A stretch of 64,000 nt of DNA from Emticicia sp. CRIBPO (GCF_009905725.1 NZ_JAAAKV010000009.1:124001-188000); one strand, 5' to 3'; shown: positions 55,062 through 64,000, counted from the first letter of the stretch. Notes: a model not told the origin generated them from the sequence alone. Translations and numbers: made by a program.

Positions 55062-55856
55062 TTAAAATTTATTTGAAAAGTTGCACAAGAAATTAACTGA
55101 AATTTCAGCATAAGAAACCTGCTTTTTCGTAAGGCCCATCGAACCATAAGGAAATTTTCGCACGCTTTGCCAGGCCTGAATATCTTTCACAGGCCGCATA
55201 AAACCATAGTTATAAGCTGTAGAATAAAACCTTAACCTCTCGATGTCTGAATTAAAAGACAAATTCCTGAATCTGACATTTGCCACATTCAGGAAAGCAT
55301 AGGCATATTTAAGCTGCCATTCCAAACTCTTAAGTCTTTCAATTCTCTCTTTACGGCAATCTTCATCAGTACCTCTGTTAATAACCAGATATCGAAAACC
55401 AGCAAGACTCTGATGAGTAACAATAAAATCTTCCATATCTTCAATAAAGGAAGGTTTCATCTGAAAAGGCCCTAACGAAAAATCAGCTATCTGTCTGCCT
55501 CCTTTTACATACAGAGACTCATCTATACCTGCCTCCAGTAAGTCTTGAAAGAAGTTCCACCTTATTATCTCAGGAAAAACAATAGCCAGAGCCTCTAACC
55601 TTCCTCCATTATTAATTTTCAGCTCTTTTTTGATTATAAATTCATTCGTTTTTACAAAATCAAAAGCTTCTGAAATATCATCATTATATAGAGATATTAC
55701 GTTATCGCCGGGTTTCAAGCCGGATTCGGCACAATCAGTAAGATCAGGAGAAAATTCCCGAATTACATTTTTGTCTGAAAACAACCGGAGTACTCCAAAA
55801 AATGCGAGTACGGAAATTGAAAATATGAAGACTGTTTTTTTTATGGATTTATTCAT
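55062..55856 (-). CDS. putative lysozyme-like / lytic transglycosylase-like secreted protein
   Basis: 264 aa from the ATG at 55856 (N-terminal membrane/signal segment KKTVFIFSISVLAFFGVLRLF). The segment ALAIVFPEIIRWNFF followed about 40 residues later by ADFSLGPFQMKPSFIEDM has the Glu ... S-x-G-x-x-Q-M-x-P order of transglycosylase folds (catalytic Glu then GxxQ). A long helical C-terminal part follows. It lies 26 bases upstream of the JAMM-type lipoprotein gene and 95 bases downstream of the Crp/Fnr gene. Not certain; no database check was possible. Confidence 0.5.
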   Translation of the reverse strand: MNKSIKKTVFIFSISVLAFFGVLRLFSDKNVIREFSPDLTDCAESGLKPGDNVISLYNDDISEAFDFVKTNEFIIKKELKINNGGRLEALAIVFPEIIRWNFFQDLLEAGIDESLYVKGGRQIADFSLGPFQMKPSFIEDMEDFIVTHQSLAGFRYLVINRGTDEDCRKERIERLKSLEWQLKYAYAFLNVANVRFRNLSFNSDIERLRFYSTAYNYGFMRPVKDIQAWQSVRKFPYGSMGLTKKQVSYAEISVNFLCNFSNKF

Positions 55857-55950
55857 TTCCTTAGGCCCTAACAACAATACCTGGTATGGCAAAAGTAACT
55901 TTCCAATGAATACAATAAAATCCTCAAATGTTACCAAATAAAGGTAACAC

Positions 55951-56535
55951 TCATCTCTTTCTTTTGTAGTTCCTTAACCTGCTCAGAGATTTCGGATGAA
56001 TATTTAAATAAGAAGCAATATACTTGTCAGGGATTCGGTTGCTGAGGTCAGGATATGTCTTTAAGAATTGTTCATAGGCTGCCATTGCATTAGGCAATCT
56101 TAACATCTGCATCCTTTTTTCATAATCCACTAAATAGTTTTCATAAATTTTTGAGACCATCATTGATGCCCCATGAACAGATTCAGTAAGATATTCAATT
56201 GAAGACCTTTCAATATAATAGGTATGAGTATTCTCCAAGGCTTGAATAAAGAAATGAGACGGTAAGCTATTGACGTAACTATCAACAGAATATACAAACT
56301 TACCCTCATGAGCAATCCAGGTAGTTAAATCTTCAAATTCCTGACAATTGTGATTCAATGAAAACTCCCGGATTAAACCGGACTGCAAGAAATATATCCT
56401 GTCGGACACTTCCCCTTCCTGTAGCAGAAAGGTCTTTTTAGGAAATTTACGCTCTTTAAAATATGAGAGTATAGTAACTAAATCATTTTCCTGGAATTTG
56501 TATATAGAGAGTAGTTTTTCTTCAAGCGGATTCAT
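55951..56535 (-). CDS. Crp/Fnr family transcriptional regulator, paralog 2
   Basis: 194 aa. The cNMP-type barrel (FPKKTFLLQEGEVSDRIYFLQSGLIREFSL) and C-terminal HTH (NRIPDKYIASYLNIHPKSLSRLRNYK) closely parallel the regulator at 11728-12309. First gene of the leftward AT-rich cluster that includes the transglycosylase-like and JAMM-like proteins, and probably its regulator. Upstream is the palindrome CTAACGTTAG at 56569-56578. Confidence 0.9.
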   Translation of the reverse strand: MNPLEEKLLSIYKFQENDLVTILSYFKERKFPKKTFLLQEGEVSDRIYFLQSGLIREFSLNHNCQEFEDLTTWIAHEGKFVYSVDSYVNSLPSHFFIQALENTHTYYIERSSIEYLTESVHGASMMVSKIYENYLVDYEKRMQMLRLPNAMAAYEQFLKTYPDLSNRIPDKYIASYLNIHPKSLSRLRNYKRKR

Positions 56536-56850
56536 TAATTTAAAAGTTATATGCCGGAAATAAACATCCTAACGTTAGAACGTATATCGGAGGATTTTAT
56601 TTCATCTCGATTGGCCGGCTAATAATAACATTACCAGATTGCCCGTTTTTCTCGCTGAAGCCTGCTTCAAAAACTTCCTTGAAATAAATAAGACATACTT
56701 TCACCTATAATCTTAAAAAAAAATCCGGCAGTTAATGCCGGATTCCTTTTTAAGTAACAGCACCAGCTATTATAGCTGATACGTACGGTATTACCAGGCT
56801 TCTGGAAGACTCCTGAGCCATCAAAAAAACGGTTTCATCTAAAGTCCGAA
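56536..56850. other. intergenic region with operator-like palindrome and terminator
   Basis: 315 bases. Contains CTAACGTTAG (56569-56578), 33 bases before the Crp/Fnr start, and the hairpin at 56722-56744. No gene seen. Confidence 0.5.
56722..56744 (-). terminator. terminator of murF-alr
   Basis: AATCCGGCA (56722-56730), loop GTTAA, TGCCGGATT (56736-56744). On the - strand it is followed by a run of nine or more T, as expected for the leftward gene ending at 56851. Confidence 0.85.
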
Positions 56851-59361
56851 TCATTCCCTGAAAAACACCCGTTTCACCCTTTCACTTACCCCGGTCAGTA
56901 TTTCATAGGGAATCGTGCCGATTTCTTCCGCCAGTTTCATGATGGACAGGTCTTTACCGAAAATAATGACCTGATCGCCTTCTTCGCATTCAGCATCAGT
57001 AACATCAATCATCGTCATGTCCATACAGATGTTGCCCACAATCGGACAAAGCACACCGTTGACTAGCACATGCCCCACACCCCTGCTGAAACCCCTGTCG
57101 TAGCCGTCAGCATATCCGATGGCCAATGTGGCTATCCTGGCATCTTTATCGAGTACGCCCCGCCTGCCATAACCTACGGTCTCTCCTTTCGGCAGGCTTT
57201 TGATCTGGGAAATGGTTGTTTTTAAAGTACCGACAGTCTGCAAACTCTCCTGCTCGATACCTGCAGCTTCCACCCCGTACAAACCGATGCCCAAACGGAC
57301 CATTTCAAAGCGGGCTTCCGGATAACGGATGATCCCTGCTGAATTACAGATGTGTCTCAACGGCTGATAAGGCAATGCCGAAATGATCTTGGCAGAAAGG
57401 CTCTCAAAGCTTTTGATCTGCATTTTAGAAAACGCCAGGTGCTCAATCTCGTCTGCTCCGACCAGGTGACTGAAAATACTGGCTACTTTGAGGTATTTGT
57501 TTACATCAAGTATTTCCAGCAATTCTTTAATATCAGCCTCCACAAAACCGAGACGGTGCATGCCTGTGTCGAGTTTAAGGTGTATGTTGACTTGTTCCGG
57601 TATCTCTTCTCCCCGGTTGTTCAGGAATGACAGAAACTCTTTAAGATTCCGCAAACTGAAAATTTCAGGCTCAAGGTTATATTCAAACAAATTACCAAAC
57701 GAATCAGGTTGTGCATTCAGCACCATGATCGGCAACTTAATGCCGTTTCGCCTCAGCTGCACTCCTTCGTCGGTGTATGCCACCGCCAGGTAATCTACCC
57801 GGTGGTATTGCAGCCAACTGGCCACTTCGGTGCTCCCGCTTCCATAGGCAAAGGCTTTGACCATTACCATGATCTTGGTTTTAGGACCTACTTTCGACCG
57901 GTAAAAATTAAGATTATGGGTCAGGGCATCCAGGTTGACTTCAAAAACCGTCCCGTGAATTTTCTGGACGAGTTTATTGACAATTTTCTCAAAAGCAAAC
58001 TTCCTGGCTCCTTTGACCAGTATCAGGTTGTTCTGAAGGGTGGAAAACTTAAAACTTTCCAGAAAGTCTTTGGTGGTTTCGTAAAAAACCGGCTTCGACT
58101 TTGAGCTGCTTTCAAACAAAGCCTTATTCTTGAGTATTTTCTCGCCTATCCCGATAAACAACTCCATTTCCTGGGCTTTGATCAGATCAGCCAGGCTTTG
58201 GTATAATTCTTCTTCCCTGAGGCCTGTCTGCAGCAAATCACTCAGAATCAACACCTTGTTCCGCTTGGTATGGTGCTGACTCATGAAGTTCAGAGCCATC
58301 GTTAAACCACCCAGGTCATTATTATAAGTGTCGTCAATGATATAATTGTCGTTGGTGCCCTGTTTCAGCTCCAGTCGCATAGCTACAGGCTTCAATTGAA
58401 GGAATTTCTCAAAATACTCCTGTATATCAAGCGTTTTGGCATAATTCTGCTTTAAAATCAATCCAGCAAATGCACAGTGAATGGCATTCTCAACAGAAGC
58501 ATTATCCGTAAAAGGTATCCTCAGCTGATAATCTTCCCCTTTCCAATATAAAGTCACATCACTGAAATCAGCCGCTTTTTTGACATCGGCCAGGATAGAT
58601 CCGCTCCCTTTCACAGACCAGCCAACGAGTTCAATTCCCGGATTGACCGCCTTCAGAAAAATCCTGATCTCCTCATCTATTTCCTGGTAATCCTTGCAAT
58701 AAATAAGCACCTTGCTTTGCTTAAACAGCCTCATCTTCTCCGTAATCTTCTGCTTCTTGCTTCTGAATCCTTCGTTATGGGCAGTGCCTATGTTTGTAAA
58801 AATCCCGATGTCTGGCCTGATGATCGGCTCCAGGTTTTGCATCTCGTTCTGAAGCGAGATACCGGCTTCAAAAATCCCCAGGTTATGAGACGCGTTCATC
58901 TCCCACACAGAAAGGGCCACGCCTATCTGGGAGTTATAGCTCCGCGGGCTTTTCACAATCCTGAAGTTATTGGCCATTAAACCACTCAGCCACTCTTTAA
59001 TGATAGTCTTGCCATTGCTGCCGGTGATTCCGATAACCGGATAATTAAAATTCATCCGATGGGCAGCCGACAAGTTCTGAAGGGCTTTGATGCTGTTGTC
59101 CACCAACCATACATTGACGTCTTCTTTTTCAGTAAACAACTGAAGATCAGCAGATGATGCCACTGATTTCTTTTCCATCACAAAATCACGGATACCCTTT
59201 CTGTAGAGCTCTTCGATATACTGGTGGCCATCATGGCGTTCGCCTTTGATAGCAAAAAAAAGGGTTCCGGCTGGTTCAGATAAAAACCGGCTGTCTGTCA
59301 GCAATACATGTGCCGGACTGGTGATGGGCTCTTGGAAAACAGGCATGTCAATAATGATCAA
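56851..59361 (-). CDS. bifunctional UDP-N-acetylmuramoyl-tripeptide:D-Ala-D-Ala ligase / alanine racemase
   Basis: 836 aa fusion typical of Bacteroidota. Residues 1-465 are MurF, which adds D-Ala-D-Ala to the UDP-MurNAc-tripeptide: P-loop GITGSNGKT (114-119), FEAGISLQNEMQNLEPIIRPDIGIFTNIGTAHNEGF, and DDTYNND. Residues about 470-836 are the PLP enzyme alanine racemase, making D-Ala from L-Ala: PLP lysine K502 in VMVKAFAYG, catalytic tyrosine in VGYGRRGVL, and GNICMDMTMIDVT. Divergent from tatD, with its own terminator. In-frame start alternatives are only five codons apart. Confidence 0.97.
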   Translation of the reverse strand: MIIIDMPVFQEPITSPAHVLLTDSRFLSEPAGTLFFAIKGERHDGHQYIEELYRKGIRDFVMEKKSVASSADLQLFTEKEDVNVWLVDNSIKALQNLSAAHRMNFNYPVIGITGSNGKTIIKEWLSGLMANNFRIVKSPRSYNSQIGVALSVWEMNASHNLGIFEAGISLQNEMQNLEPIIRPDIGIFTNIGTAHNEGFRSKKQKITEKMRLFKQSKVLIYCKDYQEIDEEIRIFLKAVNPGIELVGWSVKGSGSILADVKKAADFSDVTLYWKGEDYQLRIPFTDNASVENAIHCAFAGLILKQNYAKTLDIQEYFEKFLQLKPVAMRLELKQGTNDNYIIDDTYNNDLGGLTMALNFMSQHHTKRNKVLILSDLLQTGLREEELYQSLADLIKAQEMELFIGIGEKILKNKALFESSSKSKPVFYETTKDFLESFKFSTLQNNLILVKGARKFAFEKIVNKLVQKIHGTVFEVNLDALTHNLNFYRSKVGPKTKIMVMVKAFAYGSGSTEVASWLQYHRVDYLAVAYTDEGVQLRRNGIKLPIMVLNAQPDSFGNLFEYNLEPEIFSLRNLKEFLSFLNNRGEEIPEQVNIHLKLDTGMHRLGFVEADIKELLEILDVNKYLKVASIFSHLVGADEIEHLAFSKMQIKSFESLSAKIISALPYQPLRHICNSAGIIRYPEARFEMVRLGIGLYGVEAAGIEQESLQTVGTLKTTISQIKSLPKGETVGYGRRGVLDKDARIATLAIGYADGYDRGFSRGVGHVLVNGVLCPIVGNICMDMTMIDVTDAECEEGDQVIIFGKDLSIMKLAEEIGTIPYEILTGVSERVKRVFFRE

Positions 59362-59425
59362 AATAATTTGCGAAAGTAATATTTAAAAACGAATAATAAG
59401 AATCTTAAGTCTGGAAGCTTTTTTC

Positions 59426-59433
59426 TAATTTTG
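59426..59433 (+). promoter_or_regulatory. -7 element TAATTTTG of tatD
   Basis: TAnnTTTG match 60 bases before the ATG at 59494. It supports that start over an upstream in-frame ATG at 59431, which would begin inside the promoter. Confidence 0.45.
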
Positions 59434-59493
59434 CCGGATCAATTCTTTCTGAGGCGATTAATGCCGAGGAAAAATCATATTTTATGCCCCAAA

Positions 59494-60285
59494 ATGAATC
59501 AGCTGATTGAAACCCACGCCCATATTTACGACGAACAATTTGACGAAGACAGGGACCTTATGCTCGAAAGGGCTTTCGATACGGGAATAAGCCAGATCTG
59601 GATGCCTAACTGCGACCACGAGACCATCCCGAAAATGCTGGCCCTTGAAGAACAGTATCCTGGTAAATGCCTGTCTATGATGGGTATCCATCCCTGTTAT
59701 ATCGACGAAAACTATCAGAAGGAACTGGAAACCATGGAGCAATGGCTGACCAAAAGGCATTTCTTTATGATCGGCGAAATCGGGCTGGATTTTTACTGGG
59801 ACCTGACCTTCGTACCCCAGCAGGAAGAAGCTTTTCTTCACCAGCTGGCCCTGGCAAAAAAATACAACCTGCCGATCTGCATCCACTCCAGGAACTCCAA
59901 AGACAATACTCAAAACGCCATCATCCGGTGCTGTGAACTCATAGAACAATTCGGATGGGAGGACTTAAGAGGTATTTTCCACTGTTTTTCAGGCAACCAC
60001 GAAGAAGCCAGACGGGTTATCGGGCTTAACTTCCTGTTAGGCATCGGAGGTGTGGTTACGTTCAAAAACGGAGGACTGGATAAGTTTCTGCCGGAAATAG
60101 ACCTCAATCATATTGTATTGGAAACAGACTCTCCCTACCTGGCCCCTGTACCTCACCGCGGCAAAAGAAACGAGGTATTTTATATTGACCTCGTGGCCCA
60201 TAAACTCGCAGAAGTCAAAGGGGTTTCTGTAGCCGACGTCAAAAGAATCACTACTGAAAACGCCCTGAACCTGATAAAAAACTAA
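59494..60285 (+). CDS. TatD family metal-dependent hydrolase (DNase)
   Basis: 264 aa from the ATG at 59494 (MNQLIETHAHIYDEQF), which places the metal motif ETHAHIY at residues 6-12 as in other TatD proteins. Other ligands: GEIGLDFYWD (Glu), CIHSRN (His), FHCFSGN (His) and LETDSPYLAP (Asp). Cytoplasmic 3'-5' exonuclease/deoxyribonuclease family. Four bases separate it from the EamA gene, so they are co-transcribed. Confidence 0.95.
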   Translation: MNQLIETHAHIYDEQFDEDRDLMLERAFDTGISQIWMPNCDHETIPKMLALEEQYPGKCLSMMGIHPCYIDENYQKELETMEQWLTKRHFFMIGEIGLDFYWDLTFVPQQEEAFLHQLALAKKYNLPICIHSRNSKDNTQNAIIRCCELIEQFGWEDLRGIFHCFSGNHEEARRVIGLNFLLGIGGVVTFKNGGLDKFLPEIDLNHIVLETDSPYLAPVPHRGKRNEVFYIDLVAHKLAEVKGVSVADVKRITTENALNLIKN

Positions 60286-60289
60286 GGCA

Positions 60290-61156
60290 TTGAAAAACAC
60301 CCAGGTTAAGTTCATTACTATCGGCATTCTTTTTTCAATGCTCTGGTCTTCCGCATCAGTAGCAGCTAAATTCGGTATCCTTTCTGTTGAGCCGCTGGTT
60401 TTGTTTCAGTTCAGGTTTATGCTGGCAGGAATACTGATGTTATTTTATGCTTACTTCATTGAGAAATCAAGACTTCCGACCAGGTCGGAATGGATTGCCC
60501 TGGCCATTTTCGGCTTTCTGAACGTCACGGTCTACCTGAGCTTATTTGTACTCGGTATCCGGGAAGTAGCCGCCGGAATAGGAAGCCTGTCCACTTCCCT
60601 TGGCCCGCTGATGATGTCTTTGCTGGCGGGGGTATTCCTGGGGGCTCATATCAATAAAAAAGAGATCCTGGCTTTGTTTTTAGGCGTGACCGGGGTTGCT
60701 GTGGCGGTTTATCCGCTCCTGTTCAACAGCTACGCGTCAATTCCAGGACTTGTCTACCTGGGCTTCAGCATGTTGAGTTATTCGCTGGCAGCCCTCTATT
60801 ATTCTCAGCGTGAATGGCACTTATCACGCATGGCTATCAACGGCTGGCAGGTTTTCCTTGGAGGTATCTTCATGTTTCCGCTGACACTTCTGTTTCATGA
60901 AAAAAGTAACGTATTTGATGCCCGGTTTTGGTTTTCCATGATCTGGCTGGCGGTTCCGGTGTCGGGGCTGGCCGTTTCACTCTGGCTTTGGCTGCTCAAA
61001 AAAGACCCTGTCAGAGCTTCTTTTTTTCTTTTCCTCTGCCCTATTTTCGGATTTATTTTCGCCACATTTCTTCTCGGTGAGCCGTTCACCATCTATACTT
61101 TAGCCGGTTTGGTCTTTGTTTTGGCAGGATTGTACTTCGGACAGAAGAAGAATTGA
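60290..61156 (+). CDS. EamA/DMT family transporter
   Basis: 288 aa with ten hydrophobic helices in two EamA halves. TTG at 60290 is taken as start because it keeps the first helix whole (KFITIGILFSMLWSSASVAAKFGIL); the first in-frame ATG (60338) would cut into it. Conserved family features: SVEPLVLFQFRFMLAGILM, ISxLGPLMMSLLAG-like IGSLSTSLGPLMMSLLAGVFLGAHI, and FLLGEPFTIYTLAGLVFVLAGLY. Probably exports metabolites; the substrate is unknown. Confidence 0.92.
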   Translation: MKNTQVKFITIGILFSMLWSSASVAAKFGILSVEPLVLFQFRFMLAGILMLFYAYFIEKSRLPTRSEWIALAIFGFLNVTVYLSLFVLGIREVAAGIGSLSTSLGPLMMSLLAGVFLGAHINKKEILALFLGVTGVAVAVYPLLFNSYASIPGLVYLGFSMLSYSLAALYYSQREWHLSRMAINGWQVFLGGIFMFPLTLLFHEKSNVFDARFWFSMIWLAVPVSGLAVSLWLWLLKKDPVRASFFLFLCPIFGFIFATFLLGEPFTIYTLAGLVFVLAGLYFGQKKN

Positions 61157-61187
61157 AACCTCTTCTGAAATCTTACGGCTTAATCAG

Positions 61188-61195
61188 TATTTTTG
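61188..61195 (+). promoter_or_regulatory. -7 element TATTTTTG of second TonB-dependent receptor
   Basis: TAnnTTTG match 28 bases before the ATG at 61224; no clear -33 TTTG at 19-20 bases. Confidence 0.35.
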
Positions 61196-61223
61196 TACAA
61201 CAAATCACTTCTGAACCAGCCAT

Positions 61224-63482
61224 ATGAAAAGAACATTACTTATTCTGTATTTTACAATCTCTCTTATTTCTCTCCAGGCCCAGCAATACAGGCTTAAAGG
61301 AATAGTCCTCGATCAATCCACTCAAAAGCCTGTCGTCGGGGCAGTTATACAGTTAGAATCGGTTTCCTCCGCCCAAACCACCAACGAAGCCGGGACTTTC
61401 AGTTTCGGTCACCTTGAAGGAAAAGCTTACACTTTGCAGATTTCATTTATAGGATACGAAAAGATAGTCAGGAGCATTGACCTGAAAAAAGAAAAAGGAG
61501 TACTGACCTTTCAGCTAAAGGCAGGAAATATCAACCTCAGCGAAGTGACCGTTCAGACAAAAAACGCTCACAAACAGCAGATCATCAACAATATTGATAT
61601 CAACCTCCGCCCGATCAATAATTCACAGGAGATTCTGAGAGTGGTACCTGGTCTGTTTATCGGGCAGCATGCAGGAGGCGGGAAGGCCGAGCAAATTTTT
61701 CTTCGCGGATTCGATATTGACCATGGTACCGACATCAGGCTGAGTGCCGACGGCATGCCCGTTAATATGGTTTCTCATGCCCACGGACAAGGTTACGCCG
61801 ACCTTCATTTTATCATTCCCGAACTGATCGAAAACGTAGCCTTCAAAAAAGGTACGTATTCTGCTGACCAGGGCAATTTTTCAACCGCCGGATGGGTTGA
61901 TTTTAAAACCAAAGACGTCCTTGACAAGAGTTTTATCAAAGCAGAAGCAGGCCAGTTTGACACTTACCGGGCATTGGGTGCTTTTGATCTGCTAAGCTCA
62001 GCAGCCAAAAAGAATGGGCAGTCTGCCTATATCGCAGGTGAATACAATTTCTCCAACAGCTATTTCGATTCTCCTCAAAACTTCAAGAGACTCAATATAC
62101 TCAGCAAATACAATCAGAAAGTCGGTGACAATTCCTACCTTAACCTGGCTTTTTCGACATTTTACAGCAAATGGAATCACTCAGGGCAAATTCCTGACCG
62201 GGCTGTCGAAAACGGCAGTATTTCCCACTACGGTTCTATTGATGACACCGAGGGAGGAGAAACTTCAAGAACGAATGTCAACCTCCAGCTCTTAACGGCT
62301 ACCCAAAACGGCCGCTTGCTGAAGAACCAGGTTTTCTACTCCAATTACAATTTTGAGCTATTTTCCAATTTCACGTTCTTCCTGGTTGACCCTGTCAACG
62401 GCGATCAGATTAAGCAGTTTGAAAAGAGGAATATTTTCGGATATAACGGAAGCTACTCCATTCCTCATAGCATCGGTGGCAGATCTTCCGAATTTATAAC
62501 CGGGATCAATTACCGTTATGATTTTACCAAAGATACCGAGCTGTCCAGAACCCTCAACAGAACAGACCTGCTGGAAGGCATCAAGCTGGGCGACATCAAT
62601 GAATCTAACCTGGGACTGTATCTTGAAGAAAACATCACCATCACACCAAAACTAGGCGTGAATGCGGGCCTGCGATATGATGTTTTCCGTAACCGCTACT
62701 TCGATAAACTGGCTGATAATGAAGGTAAAGCTTCGGCAGGCATTATTCTGCCCAAACTGAATTTCTACTATACCCCCGGCAAAACCATTCAGTTTTACCT
62801 GAATACAGGAAAAAGCTATCATTCAAACGACACCCGTGTGGTGGTGCCTCAGGGTGGAAGAGACATATTACCTGCGGCCTATGGCACAGACCTGGGTCTG
62901 AACTGGAAACCTTTCCCAAAATTGTTTATCAATGCAGCTGCCTGGTACCTGTGGCTTGACCAGGAGTTTGTTTATGTCGGAGATGCCGGTGTGGTGGAGC
63001 CCGGCGGAAAAACACGCCGCGAGGGCATAGATTTGTCTGCCAGATATCAGATCACCTCCGCCCTGTTTTTTGATACAGACCTTAACATCACCAGACCCAG
63101 GGCCATAGGAGAAGAAAAAGGAGCTGATTTCATTCCTCTCGCTCCGACATTTACCTCCATCGGCGGACTGACCCTGAAAGGCAAAAAAGGATTCAGCGGC
63201 TCTTTTAGATACAGATTTCTGGGTGACAGGCCTGCCAACGAAGATAAAAGCTTGATCGCTAAAGGCTATTTTGTTTCAGACCTTCAGCTTAACTATGCAG
63301 TGAACCGGTACAACCTCGGCCTTTCCGTCAATAATATTTTTAATACCCAATGGAAAGAAACCCAGTTTGCTACAGAAAGCAGACTGAAAAATGAAACCGA
63401 ACCGGTGGAGGAAATACATTTTACAGCCGGAAGCCCGTTTTTTGCGAGGCTGACATTAATGGTTTATCTCGGCAAAAACTGA
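61224..63482 (+). CDS. TonB-dependent receptor with carboxypeptidase-like regulatory domain
   Basis: 752 aa. Signal peptide about 1-19 (ISLQAQQ). CarboxypepD domain 22-105 (LKGIVLDQSTQKPVVGAVIQLE). Plug 115-235 with FLRGFDIDHGTDIRLSADGMPVNMVSHAHGQGYADLHFIIPE, a histidine-rich variant of the plug seen in a widespread TBDR subgroup. The 22-strand barrel ends in LTLMVYLGKN. It imports an unidentified ligand across the outer membrane using TonB energy. No SusD or siderophore genes adjacent. Confidence 0.93.
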   Translation: MKRTLLILYFTISLISLQAQQYRLKGIVLDQSTQKPVVGAVIQLESVSSAQTTNEAGTFSFGHLEGKAYTLQISFIGYEKIVRSIDLKKEKGVLTFQLKAGNINLSEVTVQTKNAHKQQIINNIDINLRPINNSQEILRVVPGLFIGQHAGGGKAEQIFLRGFDIDHGTDIRLSADGMPVNMVSHAHGQGYADLHFIIPELIENVAFKKGTYSADQGNFSTAGWVDFKTKDVLDKSFIKAEAGQFDTYRALGAFDLLSSAAKKNGQSAYIAGEYNFSNSYFDSPQNFKRLNILSKYNQKVGDNSYLNLAFSTFYSKWNHSGQIPDRAVENGSISHYGSIDDTEGGETSRTNVNLQLLTATQNGRLLKNQVFYSNYNFELFSNFTFFLVDPVNGDQIKQFEKRNIFGYNGSYSIPHSIGGRSSEFITGINYRYDFTKDTELSRTLNRTDLLEGIKLGDINESNLGLYLEENITITPKLGVNAGLRYDVFRNRYFDKLADNEGKASAGIILPKLNFYYTPGKTIQFYLNTGKSYHSNDTRVVVPQGGRDILPAAYGTDLGLNWKPFPKLFINAAAWYLWLDQEFVYVGDAGVVEPGGKTRREGIDLSARYQITSALFFDTDLNITRPRAIGEEKGADFIPLAPTFTSIGGLTLKGKKGFSGSFRYRFLGDRPANEDKSLIAKGYFVSDLQLNYAVNRYNLGLSVNNIFNTQWKETQFATESRLKNETEPVEEIHFTAGSPFFARLTLMVYLGKN

Positions 63483-63490
63483 CTTTAAAC

Positions 63491-63520
63491 GAATTGATCC
63501 CGCCGGGGCGGGATCAATTC
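63491..63520. terminator. bidirectional hairpin terminator
   Basis: GAATTGATCCCGCC (63491-63504) pairs with GGCGGGATCAATTC (63507-63520) across two bases. It lies nine bases after the receptor stop and 20 bases beyond the small leftward gene. Confidence 0.75.
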
Positions 63521-63539
63521 ATACAATCAATACAGGAGA

Positions 63540-63647
63540 TCAATCGCCTTTGTTGCCTTTTTTCTCTTTTTTAGCGGCTCTTTTCTCTTTCAGCGACTTG
63601 GTCGCTTCTTTTTTTACTTCCTTTACTGCTCCCTTATCCTTTGACAT
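63540..63647 (-). CDS. small lysine-rich protein (35 aa)
   Basis: Short frame starting MSKDKGAVKEVKKEATKS and ending KEKKGNKGD: about half basic residues, no hydrophobic segment. Highly basic short proteins like this occur in many Bacteroidota, often without assigned function; nucleic-acid binding is a guess. Supported by composition and a proper ATG; no independent check. Confidence 0.55.
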   Translation of the reverse strand: MSKDKGAVKEVKKEATKSLKEKRAAKKEKKGNKGD

Positions 63648-63912
63648 GATTTCTAATAATTAATTTTTGAAACAATAATTCTTAATAATACAATTAACGC
63701 GTAATTTTGTAGTGATATTTTTATTTAAATTTTAAAATAAAACCGAAATATTCACAATAAAATTATAAAAATTTAAATATTTTATATTACATTAACATTA
63801 AGATTGATCAATTTTCTAAAAATTTACGTATCTATTCAGATGCTGTATATGTAATTACATCTCAAAGATACGTTAATGATTTTACCATTAAATTAAATCG
63901 ACTATTTATAAA
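63648..63912. other. AT-rich intergenic region
   Basis: 265 bases of very AT-rich sequence with A/T homopolymer runs. It holds the promoters of the small lysine-rich gene and the following lipoprotein gene; no clear motif was picked out. Confidence 0.4.
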
Positions 63913-64000
63913 ATGCAAAAAGTATTATTAAGTATCGCTTTTTTGTACACAATCACCACAATATCTTGTAGAAGCAAAAAAACAGAAGGAGAAACAAAAG
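63913..64000 (+). CDS. lipoprotein, 5' part only (runs off the window)
   Basis: 29 codons visible: a basic start (MQKVLLS), a hydrophobic core and TTISCRSK, which is a lipobox-like end with cysteine about residue 19. The rest lies beyond the window, so no function can be given. Confidence 0.6.
   Translation, partial: MQKVLLSIAFLYTITTISCRSKKTEGETK

Overview
The window looks like chromosomal DNA of a Bacteroidota bacterium, most likely of the Cytophagales type. The evidence is: two carboxypeptidase-regulatory-domain TonB-dependent receptors, a protein with a type IX secretion (T9SS) C-terminal sorting domain, a fused MurF-alanine racemase, several TAnnTTTG (-7) promoter motifs, and a large family of 'permease prefix domain' FtsX transporters. 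The genus is not resolved. I saw no rRNA, tRNA, CRISPR array, intact insertion sequence or prophage.

Layout, left part (0-31 kb). A periplasmic M16 peptidase is followed by a leftward two-gene molybdenum hydroxylase (iorAB type). A 1 kb gene-free stretch carries a 21-bp minisatellite. Then come a POTRA/beta-barrel outer-membrane protein, a GH16 glycosidase and a CocE-type hydrolase. Next is a compact locus: a Crp/Fnr regulator, two tandem paralogous barrel-like secreted proteins with duplicated promoter/operator DNA, and a T9SS cargo protein. A C10-type cysteine peptidase and a membrane AraC regulator are followed by an AT-rich islet with an orphan PoNi-type immunity protein. Then come a TonB-dependent receptor, an ECF sigma factor with a coupled membrane protein, and a tight five-gene operon: two paralogous secreted esterases, a CitMHS transporter and two AtuA-family proteins.

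Centre (31-52 kb). The main feature is a leftward array of seven large FtsX/MacB-type permeases (about 865-880 aa each), headed by a PadR regulator that overlaps the first permease. One secreted amidohydrolase is embedded in the array. No ABC ATPase gene lies within it or in the rest of the window, so these are orphan permeases, comparable in concept to the acidobacterial duplicated orphan permeases. The spacers between them hold recurrent palindromes, polypurine tracts and GAATGATA-like runs, so DNA around the genes was duplicated along with the genes.

Right part (52-64 kb). A small fragment resembling the C-terminus of a transposase/nuclease is followed by an AT-rich leftward cluster: a second Crp/Fnr regulator, a possible transglycosylase-like protein, a lipoprotein with a JAMM-like motif, and two unknown secreted proteins. 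Housekeeping genes follow: murF-alr (leftward), tatD and an EamA transporter, then a second TonB-dependent receptor, a tiny lysine-rich protein and the start of a lipoprotein cut by the window end.

Most promising for novelty are the PadR/seven-permease/amidohydrolase array, the Crp-linked paralogous barrel-like proteins with twin palindromic operators, and the Crp-linked JAMM/transglycosylase-like cluster.
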